From the NCBI RefSeq assembly GCF_003096715.1, contig NZ_QEOL01000044.1, forward strand, positions 1-33,745: a stretch of 33,745 bases of DNA, in the 5' to 3' direction. This DNA comes from Paraburkholderia silvatlantica. Its GTDB lineage: Bacteria; Pseudomonadota; Gammaproteobacteria; Burkholderiales; Burkholderiaceae. Below the pieces are notes generated by a model, which saw only the letters and a list, made by a program, of their open reading frames with translations, had not been told where the DNA came from and did no database searches. This document shows positions 23,953-31,421 of this stretch, piece after piece; position 1 is the stretch's first letter, and the number at the start of each line of letters is the position of its first letter. Both the position numbers and the translations under genes were made by a program.

Positions 23953-24987
23953 TCACGCGAAGCAAAGCGACCCGGCCGAAGCGGCGATTTCGCGCGCGGC
24001 CTTCGCGCCTTCCACCTGCAGAAGGGTCGGCAGCGAGACGCCGTTCTTCGCGGCTGTGACTTCTGCGAGGATCGAAATGGCAATTTCCGGCGGTGTGCGG
24101 CTGCCAATGTAGATACCCACCGGTCCGTGAAGACGCGCGAGCTCGGCGTCGCCCAGATCGAATTCCCTGAGCCGCTCGCGCCGCGCCGCGTTGTTGCGCC
24201 GCGAACCCAGCGCGCCCACGTAAAACGCGGGCGTTTTGAGCGCCTCCATCAGCGCGAGGTCGTCAAGTTTGGGGTCGTGCGTGAGCGCGATGACGGCGCA
24301 ACGCTCGTCGAGGCGCATGTCGAGCACGGTGTCATCCGGCATGGTGCGCACGAGCGCAGTGCCAGGCACATCCCAGACGTCCGTGTATTCCTCGCGCGGA
24401 TCGCAAACCGTCACGTGATAGTCGAGACCGGTCGCAATCGGACATAGATAGCGCGAGAGCTGCCCCGCGCCGATCACAAGCATGCGGTAACGCGGGCCGT
24501 GAATTGTGATGAAGCGCTTACCGTCGAACAGCACGCCTTCAGTTGCACGTGCCGCTGTCAGTGTGGCTGAGCCGCTCGCCATATCTAGCGTGCGGGCCAC
24601 CAGTTCGCCCGCCTCCACGCGCTGGCACAGCGCAGCGATGCCCCCGGCGTCTTCGGTGCCGGCCAGAGGCTCCAGCACGAGTTCAATGGTGCCGCCGCAT
24701 GGCAGTCCGAAGCGATGTGCCTCATCGGCGCTGATGCCGTAACGGACCGACTGCGGCCGCCCCTGAATCACGCCATGCTGACGCACGCCTTCGATCAGAT
24801 CGTCTTCGATGCAGCCGCCCGACACGGAGCCGCTCACCACGCCGTCGTCGCGCACGACGAGCATCGAGCCTTCCGGCCGGGGCGACGAGCCCCACGTTTT
24901 CACTACTGTCACGAGCAACACGCGGTGCCCTGCGCCGAGCCAGCGCGTGCATGCGCCGAGCACTTCCAGATTGACGCTGTCCATCAT
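23953..24987 (-). CDS. xdhC: XdhC/CoxF-family molybdenum hydroxylase maturation protein
   Basis: AGGAGGCG directly precedes the ATG at 24987, giving 344 residues; the frame is open further upstream but those residues have no family character. The N-terminal XdhC domain holds TWGSSPRPEGSMLVV, SGSVSGGCIEDDLIEG and FGLPCGGTIELVLEP. The C-terminal Rossmann domain starts MLVIGAGQLSRYL and includes YVGALGSRRN and GPVGIYIGSRTPPEIAISIL. XdhC binds molybdenum cofactor, has it sulfurated and hands it to xanthine dehydrogenase-family enzymes. The gene converges on the LysR gene with 19 bases between stops, and its client is most likely the CoxMSL-like enzyme of this locus. Confidence 0.93.
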   Translation of the reverse strand: MMDSVNLEVLGACTRWLGAGHRVLLVTVVKTWGSSPRPEGSMLVVRDDGVVSGSVSGGCIEDDLIEGVRQHGVIQGRPQSVRYGISADEAHRFGLPCGGTIELVLEPLAGTEDAGGIAALCQRVEAGELVARTLDMASGSATLTAARATEGVLFDGKRFITIHGPRYRMLVIGAGQLSRYLCPIATGLDYHVTVCDPREEYTDVWDVPGTALVRTMPDDTVLDMRLDERCAVIALTHDPKLDDLALMEALKTPAFYVGALGSRRNNAARRERLREFDLGDAELARLHGPVGIYIGSRTPPEIAISILAEVTAAKNGVSLPTLLQVEGAKAAREIAASAGSLCFA

Positions 24988-25164
24988 CGCCTCCTGCTTG
25001 CCACGCCTCATCAGCCCGCGCCGGAGCGCGATGCAAAGAAGCAATAGCAATCCGAACGCGATACAGATACCGGCACGACACGGCCGGCCTGCGCGAGTAG
25101 TGTAAACAAGCACCCCTGAGCGGGGAATCAGCGATTCTTTATCGATTCATCAAGACCGCCGATC

Positions 25165-25188
25165 AATGGGCGAATGGGCGAATGGGCG
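25165..25188. repeat. Three tandem copies of AATGGGCG
   Basis: Three perfect adjacent 8-bp copies lie in the gap between xdhC and bufA, about 180 bases upstream of xdhC and 185 bases before the predicted buf promoter. Short perfect tandem repeats like this can vary in copy number by slippage. No coding frame or binding protein is known for it. Confidence 0.75.
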
Positions 25189-25373
25189 GCCTGTCCGGCC
25201 ATGCCATGACGCGAGCAGTCGCTGCACTCCTTGTTATTTCGCTCGGTTGCGCCATCCGGTTACAGCTCTCAGCTTCTTTTTCGGAACGAACTTACGCGGC
25301 AACTCGTGCCGGCAATTTTCTTTTCATCACTGCGCGCTCAACGCAAGCTCAAGCAGAAAAATTCCCAATCGAT

Positions 25374-25399
25374 GTAACCGGCGCCCGGCATCCCGCGAA
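25374..25399 (+). promoter_or_regulatory. Predicted SigF-type ECF promoter of the buf operon
   Basis: GTAACC at 25374-25379 is followed after exactly 16 bases by CGAA at 25396-25399. This is the GTAACC-N16-CGAA pattern I recall for Caulobacter SigF promoters. It ends 53 bases before the bufA start codon, a normal leader length. No other copy was noticed upstream of sigF or the second nrsF. A matching sigma factor is encoded at 30876-31421. The element is seen directly; the function is inferred. Confidence 0.72.
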
Positions 25400-25452
25400 T
25401 TAGCGTGTGTATCCGCGACGGATACTTCCATCCCAACTACTGGAGAACACTC

Positions 25453-25764
25453 ATGTCCGCAAAGACTACTGTCAGTTCCGCCCTTCTCGCCGGCGCCGTT
25501 GCAAGCCTGCTCGCTTCGGTCGCTCACGCCGCGCCGCTCACGAAGGCGGAAGAAAGCGCCGCCATCGCCGCGCATAAGGAAAAGTGCTACGGCGTCGCAC
25601 TGAAGGGACAAAACGACTGCGCCGCGGGTCCCGGCACGACCTGCCAGGGTACGTCGGCGATGGATTTCCAGGGCAACTCGTGGAAATTCGTCCAGGGCGG
25701 CACGTGCACGAGCATCCAGGTGCCGGGCGGCGGTCACGGCTCGCTTACGCCGATCAAGTCCTGA
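25453..25764 (+). CDS. bufA1: Bufferin precursor peptide (DUF2282, BufA1-type)
   Basis: The ATG at 25453 behind GGAGAACACTC gives 103 residues; the frame is open upstream but that part overlaps the promoter leader. A signal peptide runs to AHA (about residue 27). The mature part has four cysteines, Cys45 (EKCYGVALKGQNDC), Cys56, Cys64 (GTTCQG) and Cys85 (GGTCTS), in the spacing typical of DUF2282. Such peptides are RiPP precursors: the downstream DUF692 enzyme with its DUF2063 partner modifies cysteines, and the exported product binds copper or related metals in the periplasm. The role follows from the family and the operon; the modification here is not shown by sequence. Confidence 0.88.
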   Translation: MSAKTTVSSALLAGAVASLLASVAHAAPLTKAEESAAIAAHKEKCYGVALKGQNDCAAGPGTTCQGTSAMDFQGNSWKFVQGGTCTSIQVPGGGHGSLTPIKS

Positions 25765-25792
25765 CCACGACGAGAGAAAAAGCGGGACGGCC

Positions 25793-26740
25793 ATGAACGC
25801 TTCCACTCGATCAGCAGCGGCCCATTTGTCCGGCCGTCCCGGCCACGCAACGCCCGGTACGGCCTGGCTCGCTGGCACCAGCTTCAAGCACGAACACCTC
25901 ACGGCGATCCTCGACGACGGGCTGCAAGACAGCTTCTTTGAAGTGCACGCCGAGAACTATATGGGCGCGGGCGGCGCGCCTCACCGCGCCCTGAAAGCGA
26001 TTCGCGAGCGCTATCCGGTTTCGCTGCACGGTGTGTGCATGTCGATCGGCGGCCCGGGTGAACTGGACACCCTCCATCTCGCGCGTTTTCGCGAGCTGGT
26101 CATGCGCTACGAACCCGCGCTCGTCTCCGAGCATCTCGCGTGGTCGTCGCACGGCGGCACATTCTTCAACGACCTGCTGCCGCTGCCATACACAAAGGCG
26201 ACGCTCGATAAAGTCTGCCAGCACATCGATCAGGTGCAGGAAGCCATTGGACGCACGATGCTGCTCGAGAATCCGTCGACGTACGTGGCCTTTGCCTCGT
26301 CTACGATGAGCGAGACGCAATTCATCCGCGCTGTCGCCCAGCGCACGGGCTGCGGGCTGCTGCTTGACGTCAACAACGTCTTCGTTTCGGCGACAAACCA
26401 CGGCTATTCGGCGAGCACTTACCTGGCGGACTTCCCGCTCGAACACGTTGGCGAGATTCACCTGGCCGGTCATAGCGACCAGCAGGACGACGAGCTCGCA
26501 CCTTTGCTCATCGACAGCCACGACCGCGAAGTCGCCGCCCCAGTTTGGGCGCTCTACCGCGACGTAATCGCGCGTACCGGACCGCTGCCGACGTTGATCG
26601 AATGGGATAGCCAGTTGCCTTCATGGCCGGAACTGCGCGCTCAAGCGCACGCTGCCCGGCAGATTATGGCCGGGTGCGCGTCCCAATTCGAACCGGGATC
26701 CGATGTACCTCCTCCTGCGCGAGCCTGCCATGGTGCATGA
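25793..26740 (+). CDS. bufB1: DUF692 multinuclear non-heme iron oxidase (MNIO, BufB-type)
   Basis: The 315-residue TIM-barrel protein carries the MNIO metal-binding series. In order these are HAENYMG (Glu54), SLHGVCMSIGG (His79), SEHLAWS (Glu113, His114), LENPSTY (Glu159), LLDVNNVFVS (Asp192), EIHLAGH (His223, His227), DSHDREV and PTLIEWD (Glu270). These iron enzymes oxidise peptide cysteines, for example to thiooxazole-type rings in bufferins. It lies 28 bases after bufA and overlaps bufC, so enzyme and substrate are co-transcribed. A poorly conserved tail of about 40 residues ends the protein. Confidence 0.93.
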   Translation: MNASTRSAAAHLSGRPGHATPGTAWLAGTSFKHEHLTAILDDGLQDSFFEVHAENYMGAGGAPHRALKAIRERYPVSLHGVCMSIGGPGELDTLHLARFRELVMRYEPALVSEHLAWSSHGGTFFNDLLPLPYTKATLDKVCQHIDQVQEAIGRTMLLENPSTYVAFASSTMSETQFIRAVAQRTGCGLLLDVNNVFVSATNHGYSASTYLADFPLEHVGEIHLAGHSDQQDDELAPLLIDSHDREVAAPVWALYRDVIARTGPLPTLIEWDSQLPSWPELRAQAHAARQIMAGCASQFEPGSDVPPPARACHGA

Positions 26741-27515
26741 ACAACACGGGAGCGACTACGCTTCCCGTTTTGCGCCGGGACTGATGAATCCCGACCTGGC
26801 CGCGCCAGAAGGTGTCGTGGCGACATACGGAAAAGGCGTCGTCAGACGCTACAACGTCTATCGCAACAACGTCACGGTTAGCCTCATCGACGCGCTAGCC
26901 GCAATCTATCCGGCCGTGCAGCGCATCACGGGTATCGAGTTTTTCCGCGCGATGGCGCGGTTTCACGTGCGCGCCACGCCGCCGGCTTCGCCATTGCTCT
27001 TCGAGTACGGCCGCGATTTTCCATCGTTCATTGAAAGATACGAGTACGCGCGCGATATGCCCTGGCTCGCCGATACAGCACGCATCGAGCGTGCATGGCT
27101 TGATGCGTATCACGCTGCGGATGTCGCGCCGCTCGAGGCCGACGCGTTCGCGAGTATCGACTCAGGTTCTCTCGCGCACGTTCGCTTCGTCGCACATCCC
27201 GCCGCACGCATCGTGCGCTCGCGTTATCCAGCCGTCGCAATCTTCGCCATGAACCGGGCGGACGCCCCCATCACTGCGTTGCGTTCGAGCGATGCTGAAG
27301 ACGCGCTTGTTACGCGGCCGGACGGCGATGTGATCGTCTCGCGGCTGCCAGCAGGCGGTGCCGCGTTTCTTGCCGCGCTGATTGAAGGCGTGCCACTCGG
27401 CGCCGCCGCACAGGCAGCCTTCGAGGAGACCGACGCCTTCGACCTGTCGGCCAACCTCGTCGCGATGATTGCGTCCGGCGTATTCACCGCAGTTCAACTG
27501 GGAGTGATCAAATGA
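26730..27515 (+). CDS. bufC1: DUF2063 MNIO partner protein (BufC-type)
   Basis: From the ATG at 26730 the protein has 261 residues; an ATG at 26703 would add nine and lengthen the overlap with bufB from 11 to 38 bases. The DUF2063 N-terminal domain includes RYNVYRNNVTVSLIDALAAI followed by YPAVQRITGIEFFRAMARFH, and a C-terminal beta domain ends with LSANLVAMIASGVFTAVQLG. BufC-type proteins bind the precursor peptide and present it to the MNIO enzyme. The stop overlaps the doxX start as ATGA. Confidence 0.9.
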   Translation: MVHEQHGSDYASRFAPGLMNPDLAAPEGVVATYGKGVVRRYNVYRNNVTVSLIDALAAIYPAVQRITGIEFFRAMARFHVRATPPASPLLFEYGRDFPSFIERYEYARDMPWLADTARIERAWLDAYHAADVAPLEADAFASIDSGSLAHVRFVAHPAARIVRSRYPAVAIFAMNRADAPITALRSSDAEDALVTRPDGDVIVSRLPAGGAAFLAALIEGVPLGAAAQAAFEETDAFDLSANLVAMIASGVFTAVQLGVIK

Positions 27516-28012
27516 CTCCGCAAGACTCCAGGCTGCCCTTCCCGGCAAACCTCGCGCACACAATCGGGCGTGCACGGCGCTTCATCGAACGGCTCGCGCA
27601 GCCGACGCTTGTGCAGCTCGTGTTGCGCTTCGCACTGGCCGTGCCGTTCTGGAAATCCGGCATCCTCAAATGGCACGGATTCCTGCAGCTCAACGACACG
27701 GCCATCTATCTCTTCACGGACGAGTTCAAGCTCCATCTGCCGGGCGGCCCGTATCCGTTTCCCGCACCGGCCGTGTTTGCGTTCCTGTCCGCCTGTGGCG
27801 AAGTGTCGTTCCCGGTGCTGCTCGTGCTCGGACTCGGCACGCGCTTCGCCGCCGCGGGCTTGCTGCTGATGACCTGTATCATCGAGCTGACCGTGCCGGA
27901 CGGTTGGCCTATCCACATCACGTGGGCGGCCATGGCGCTCGGTATTGCCGCATGGGGTCCTGGCGCAATATCGATCGACTACCTGCTTGGGGACCGCGCG
28001 CACCGGTCATGA
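27512..28012 (+). CDS. DoxX-family membrane protein
   Basis: The 166-residue protein has a DoxX-like four-helix layout. Helix one region is LVQLVLRFALAVPFWKSGIL and later helices include FAFLSACGEVSFPVLLVLGL, FAAAGLLLMTCIIEL and TWAAMALGIAAWGPG. The intervening KWHGFLQLNDTAIYLFTDEF segment is typical of DoxX proteins in buf operons. It is coupled to bufC and to the following nrsF by ATGA overlaps. It may handle redox balance or membrane steps of peptide maturation; the function is not established. Confidence 0.88.
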   Translation: MTPQDSRLPFPANLAHTIGRARRFIERLAQPTLVQLVLRFALAVPFWKSGILKWHGFLQLNDTAIYLFTDEFKLHLPGGPYPFPAPAVFAFLSACGEVSFPVLLVLGLGTRFAAAGLLLMTCIIELTVPDGWPIHITWAAMALGIAAWGPGAISIDYLLGDRAHRS

Positions 28013-28650
28013 AGACGCGAGATCTGGTCAGTCAGCTTGCGAGCGAGGCCTCGCCCGTCGAGCATGACGCAGTGCCGAGGCTGCTCAACCGCGCGCTGAT
28101 CCGTGGCCTGGCCGGTAGCGCAGCCCTGCTTGTCGCGCTATACGGCGTGCGTAGCGACATGCCCGAGCTGATTCTCACGACAATGTTCTGGGTGCGGCTC
28201 GCATTCCCGCTCGCCGTCGTCGCTACCGCCATGAAGCTCGCGGAACGACTCGGCCGTCCCGGCGCACCGATCAAACTCGCCTCGTTCGCTGTGGCACTGC
28301 CTATCGCAACGATGCTGTTCTCCGCAGGCAGCATCCTGCTGGCAACGCCACCCGGCTATCGTCTTCAATTGATGCTTGGTACGACGTGGCGCACGACGAC
28401 GGCAAGCATCGTGTTGCTGTCGCTTCCTTCGCTTGCGGCAATGATGCTCGCGATGAAGCAACTCGCGCCGACACATCTCGCACTGGCCGGCGCGGGCTCA
28501 GGCCTTTTGGCCGGAGCACAGGGTTTGCTCGTCTACTCGCTGTATTGTTCGGAGATGGCAATACCGTTTTGGGGGGTCTGGTACGTGCTTGCAATCATCG
28601 TCACGACCGCCGTTGGCGCGGTCATCGCGCCGCGCTGTCTACGCTGGTAA
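28009..28650 (+). CDS. NrsF-like (DUF1109) anti-sigma factor, cysteine-depleted copy in the buf operon
   Basis: The ATG at 28009 overlaps the doxX stop and gives 213 residues with six predicted membrane helices, ending PRCLRW as the family does. It aligns end to end without gaps to the second NrsF encoded at 31418. The conserved periplasmic cysteine in WRSCPFNI (residue 130 in the other copy) is replaced: this copy reads WRTTTASI. Cys180 is retained but in YCSE instead of HCPE. Two such cysteines, 131 and 181 in Caulobacter NrsF as I recall, are needed for metal response. This copy may be non-responsive or differently tuned. No sigma gene adjoins it. Confidence 0.86.
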   Translation: MKTRDLVSQLASEASPVEHDAVPRLLNRALIRGLAGSAALLVALYGVRSDMPELILTTMFWVRLAFPLAVVATAMKLAERLGRPGAPIKLASFAVALPIATMLFSAGSILLATPPGYRLQLMLGTTWRTTTASIVLLSLPSLAAMMLAMKQLAPTHLALAGAGSGLLAGAQGLLVYSLYCSEMAIPFWGVWYVLAIIVTTAVGAVIAPRCLRW

Positions 28651-28801
28651 CACGCATAGCGACGTTGATCGGTGCAGCAGTACGACGATGCGGCCGGCGT
28701 TGAGTCATCATCGCCAGTGCCGTCTCGAGCTTGCTAGTCACGTTCAGGTAACCATTCCGACGATGGAACATCTCCGTGTCAGGCACCTGCGCTGCAGAGT
28801 A
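28651..28801. other. Gap after the buf operon
   Basis: No gene or clear terminator was recognised in these 151 bases, which lie between the convergent ends of nrsF and the YkgJ-like gene. Confidence 0.3.
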
Positions 28802-29584
28802 TCAAGGCGCAGCCTCAAGGAAACCAAGATAGCTATAAGTTGCTTCCGGGTCGGTGCTTGCAAAGATACACCGGGCATCGATTGAATTGAGCGTCTCAAC
28901 ACTCCTTCGCTGGTTGGAAACGAAAGTCCACTGGCTCGCCGAAGTTTCGCCGGCCACGCGAGCCCGGGATTCCTCCATTGCGTTCAACGCCGCGTCCCTA
29001 TCGACCTTGAAAACCGAGAATCCTTCATTCGCGAGAGCACAGTGCCTCAGTCCCAACGCGTTGCATATGTCGTCCTTTCTGGGAGCGTCCACAATGTCTG
29101 CCAGGCGCGCCTGCTTTATCAGCTCAACGGTGGCCGCGTCCATCAATCGTCCACTGGCCAGGTAGAGCGGCTTTTCAGCGGTCCACGCGTCTGGTGGACA
29201 AGATTTCGTCGAAGGAACCAACTCGAGCGACGGGTTTACCTCAGCCGGGTAAATGCGGCAGACTCTGGGCCGTTTCTCGTATGCACCGCATCGCATATCG
29301 TCGAGGAGATTCGGGCATGGCCCGTTGAACGAGGCCACGAAAGTCGCGATGATGCGTATAGGAAGATCTCCGCACATAGCGGGGAACGATCGGCCCCTTT
29401 TGTGTGCGGCCTGCAAATTGTCGCCTGGAGGTTCGCCTGGCCACGGGATTGCTTCTACGAATATCTCAAGCTCACCATCGTCCATCAACCAGCTTTCCGC
29501 CTCACTCAGGCTTAGTGGAAGCCGCAGATCATGACAGCATTTTCCGCAAAGTGTGCATGAGAAGTGAATCGACTTGGAATCCAT
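28802..29584 (-). CDS. YkgJ-like cysteine-cluster protein
   Basis: The 260-residue protein begins MDSKSIHFSCTLCGKCCHDL, carrying the CxxCxxCC cluster of the YkgJ (UPF0153) family. Further cysteines follow in GPCPNLLDDMRCGAYEKRP, then RVCRIYP, the typical second half of the metal site. Family members are thought to bind zinc or iron; the biochemical role is unknown. Base composition is lower in GC than the buf genes, and it lies on the opposite strand. It belongs to a segment that separates nrsF from sigF, so it looks like an arrival rather than part of the buf system. Confidence 0.82.
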   Translation of the reverse strand: MDSKSIHFSCTLCGKCCHDLRLPLSLSEAESWLMDDGELEIFVEAIPWPGEPPGDNLQAAHKRGRSFPAMCGDLPIRIIATFVASFNGPCPNLLDDMRCGAYEKRPRVCRIYPAEVNPSLELVPSTKSCPPDAWTAEKPLYLASGRLMDAATVELIKQARLADIVDAPRKDDICNALGLRHCALANEGFSVFKVDRDAALNAMEESRARVAGETSASQWTFVSNQRRSVETLNSIDARCIFASTDPEATYSYLGFLEAAP

Positions 29585-29711
29585 CCTGGGAACCCTGATT
29601 GAGCAATTTTGCTTAAAGGCTTTATACGCTTGTCAGCGGCTAAACGCCCGCTGCGTCGACAGCAAGTTCGCTGCGAACAGAGTTCTGGTTACACCCGGTT
29701 CAAAAAATCGC

Positions 29712-30299
29712 TTAGCGTGGCTTGTTCAGCAATGCGTACACGGGTCGCAACAAGCCGTCGAGCAACTCGCGCTCTGGTCTGGCGCGCGCGAGGACCCGAA
29801 TTCCAAGCAACATGCTCAAAAGCGTCCGGGCAATATCGTCCGCCGATTGCTGATCCGATATCTCGCCGCTGCGCTGCCCGGCCAGAACACAGCGTCGAAA
29901 AAACGCCTCGACTTGCACGAGCACGCCGGCAATTGTCTCTTGAAACTCCGGGTCGTGTGGCGCAACCTCGAGAGCGGAATTGACGAGCAGGCACCCCTTC
30001 CGATCCTTATCGGAGATCGAGCGCTCGACAATCTCCTGGAAGAACGAAGTGATCGCATCCTTCGGTGGCAGATGTTCGAAGCGGGATACCCGATCGCCGA
30101 AGCTCTGTGCAACATAATGCGCCAGCGCCTTTCGAAAGAGTGATCGCTTGTCCCCGAATGCGTTGTAGAGACTCGCTCCCGTGATACCCATGCTCTGCGC
30201 GAGCTCCCGCACCGATGTCGCTTCGTATCCGTGAACCCAGAAGCGGTGAACCGCTGCGTCAAGCACGGCATGTTCGTCAAACTCGCGCGGTCGAGCCAT
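29712..30299 (-). CDS. TetR/AcrR-family transcriptional regulator
   Basis: The 195-residue protein begins MARPREFDEHAVLDAAVHRF. Its helix-turn-helix runs through SVRELAQSMGITGASLYNAF to GDKRSLFRKAL, and the C-terminal domain is of the type that follows TetR regulators of stress and detoxification genes. It is transcribed away from the GST remnant. A near-perfect inverted repeat lies between them at 30367-30382 and is its probable operator. It likely once controlled the divergent GST/SDR genes, now broken. No frameshift or missing segment is apparent in the regulator. Confidence 0.9.
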   Translation of the reverse strand: MARPREFDEHAVLDAAVHRFWVHGYEATSVRELAQSMGITGASLYNAFGDKRSLFRKALAHYVAQSFGDRVSRFEHLPPKDAITSFFQEIVERSISDKDRKGCLLVNSALEVAPHDPEFQETIAGVLVQVEAFFRRCVLAGQRSGEISDQQSADDIARTLLSMLLGIRVLARARPERELLDGLLRPVYALLNKPR

Positions 30300-30366
30300 T
30301 TTGTCCTCTTCTCACCTCTGATGGCCCATCGGCCGAAATTGCATGTACGACATCGTTCGGCTATTC

Positions 30367-30382
30367 TAAAGCAGTTGCTCTA
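30367..30382. promoter_or_regulatory. Candidate TetR operator (TAAAGCA-GT-TGCTCTA)
   Basis: TAAAGCA and TGCTCTA form an inverted repeat matching at six of seven positions around GT. It lies 68 bases upstream of the TetR start and 90 bases upstream of the divergent GST remnant. The position and half-site size are typical of TetR operators. The assignment is by position only. Confidence 0.5.
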
Positions 30383-30471
30383 AAATCAGTTTCTCCGACT
30401 GGCAAGCCGAATCTCGATGTGCAAACCAACCGTACTTATCCTGACAGCCCGCGTAATTGTATTGAAAGGCC

Positions 30472-30591
30472 ATGATCCACTTCTACTTTCACCCAACACC
30501 TAATCCGGCAAAAATCGCGCTTTTCCTCGAAGAAACCGGGCTCGCATACGAACTGCGGCCTGTCGATACCAAGAAGGGGCATCGGTCATAG
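30472..30591 (+). pseudogene. Glutathione S-transferase, N-terminal fragment
   Basis: The ATG at 30472 opens a 39-codon frame, MIHFYFHPTPNPAKIALFLE followed by ETGLAYELRPVDTKKG, and then a stop. This is the first beta-alpha-beta part of the thioredoxin-like domain of a bacterial GST, which normally has about 200-230 residues. The glutathione-binding VPxL segment and the whole C-terminal domain are missing. A short possible echo, NPNGL, occurs in the following 60 bases. It is a truncated gene divergent from the TetR regulator. Confidence 0.78.
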
Positions 30592-30671
30592 CCTGGGCGA
30601 CGAACCCAGCAGGTCTGATGGACAGCGGAAATCCCAACGGGCTTCGCACTCACTGTCACAGAACCACTGTC

Positions 30672-30860
30672 ATGAAAATCACCCAGCAGCGAGTCCTGAT
30701 TACCGGCGGCTCAAGTGGCATCGGCCTGCCCGGCGGAATTGATATCCTGGTGAGCAACGTAAAGGCAGGAAACCGCGAAGACCCGGGCGCGCTGGCGCGC
30801 CGTTTCTCCGCTCTCAAACCCCAGTTCGCGCAAGCCGTTCGCGATCACTCAGCGTTGTAG
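30672..30860 (+). pseudogene. Short-chain dehydrogenase remnant with internal deletion
   Basis: The frame from the ATG at 30672 starts MKITQQRVLITGGSSGIGLP, the NAD(P)-binding TGxxxGIG motif of short-chain dehydrogenases. It then jumps at once to GGIDILVSN, a segment that should follow about 55-65 residues later (normally LDILVNNAG). No catalytic YxxxK is present and the frame ends after 62 codons. An in-frame internal deletion plus loss of the 3' end explains it. The sigma factor gene starts 15 bases after its stop. Confidence 0.75.
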
Positions 30861-30875
30861 CGCTGGAGAAGACTT

Positions 30876-31421
30876 TTGTACAACGCGGAACATCGTCTGA
30901 AAGCCGCCTTCAAGGCCAGCCTCGAAGGCGACGCAGATGCCTATCGAGACTTTCTCGCTGAGTTGACACGTCATCTTCGCGCTTATTTGCGCAAGCGACT
31001 TCCTCACTTTCATGACGATGTCGAGGATTTGGTCCAGGAGATTCTCCTGGCCGTGCATAATGCGCGTCATACATACAGGCTTGGTGAGCCGCTGACGGCG
31101 TGGGTACACGCAATTGCGCGTTACAAGCTGATGGACTTCTTCCGGGCACGCGCACGAAAGGATGCCCTGACCGATTCGATCGACGACCACGCGGATATTT
31201 TCGCGGCTGCCGACGATGAGCCTGCCGACGCGCGGCGAGATATCGGCAAGTTGCTCGCGGACCTGCCAACCAGGCAAAAAATGTCGATTTTGCATGTCAA
31301 GCTACAAGGACTGTCTGTCGCGGAGGCAGCACGCTTGACTGGACTTTCGGAATCCGCCGTGAAGGTCAGCGTCCACAGAGGCTTGAAAACGCTTGCAGCC
31401 AGAGTGAGAGGCACCGTTTGA
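30876..31421 (+). CDS. sigF: ECF RNA polymerase sigma factor (SigF-type, paired with NrsF)
   Basis: The 181-residue protein starts at a TTG with GGAGAAG four bases upstream; no ATG is available. Sigma region 2 covers YLRKRLPHFHDDVEDLVQEI and TAWVHAIARYKLMDFFRARA. Region 4 covers LPTRQKMSILHVKLQGLSVA and LTGLSESAVKVSVHRGLKTL. Its stop overlaps the TTG start of nrsF, a classic sigma/anti-sigma coupling. It is the likely driver of the GTAACC-N16-CGAA promoter in front of bufA, 5 kb upstream. Gene decay just before it means its own promoter may have changed; none was identified. Confidence 0.9.
   Translation: MYNAEHRLKAAFKASLEGDADAYRDFLAELTRHLRAYLRKRLPHFHDDVEDLVQEILLAVHNARHTYRLGEPLTAWVHAIARYKLMDFFRARARKDALTDSIDDHADIFAAADDEPADARRDIGKLLADLPTRQKMSILHVKLQGLSVAEAARLTGLSESAVKVSVHRGLKTLAARVRGTV

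Noticed and set aside
25182..25403. A 73-codon frame with a hydrophobic start upstream of bufA
   Set aside because: It covers the predicted SigF promoter, has no recognised family or good ribosome-binding site, and part of it is the octamer repeat region.
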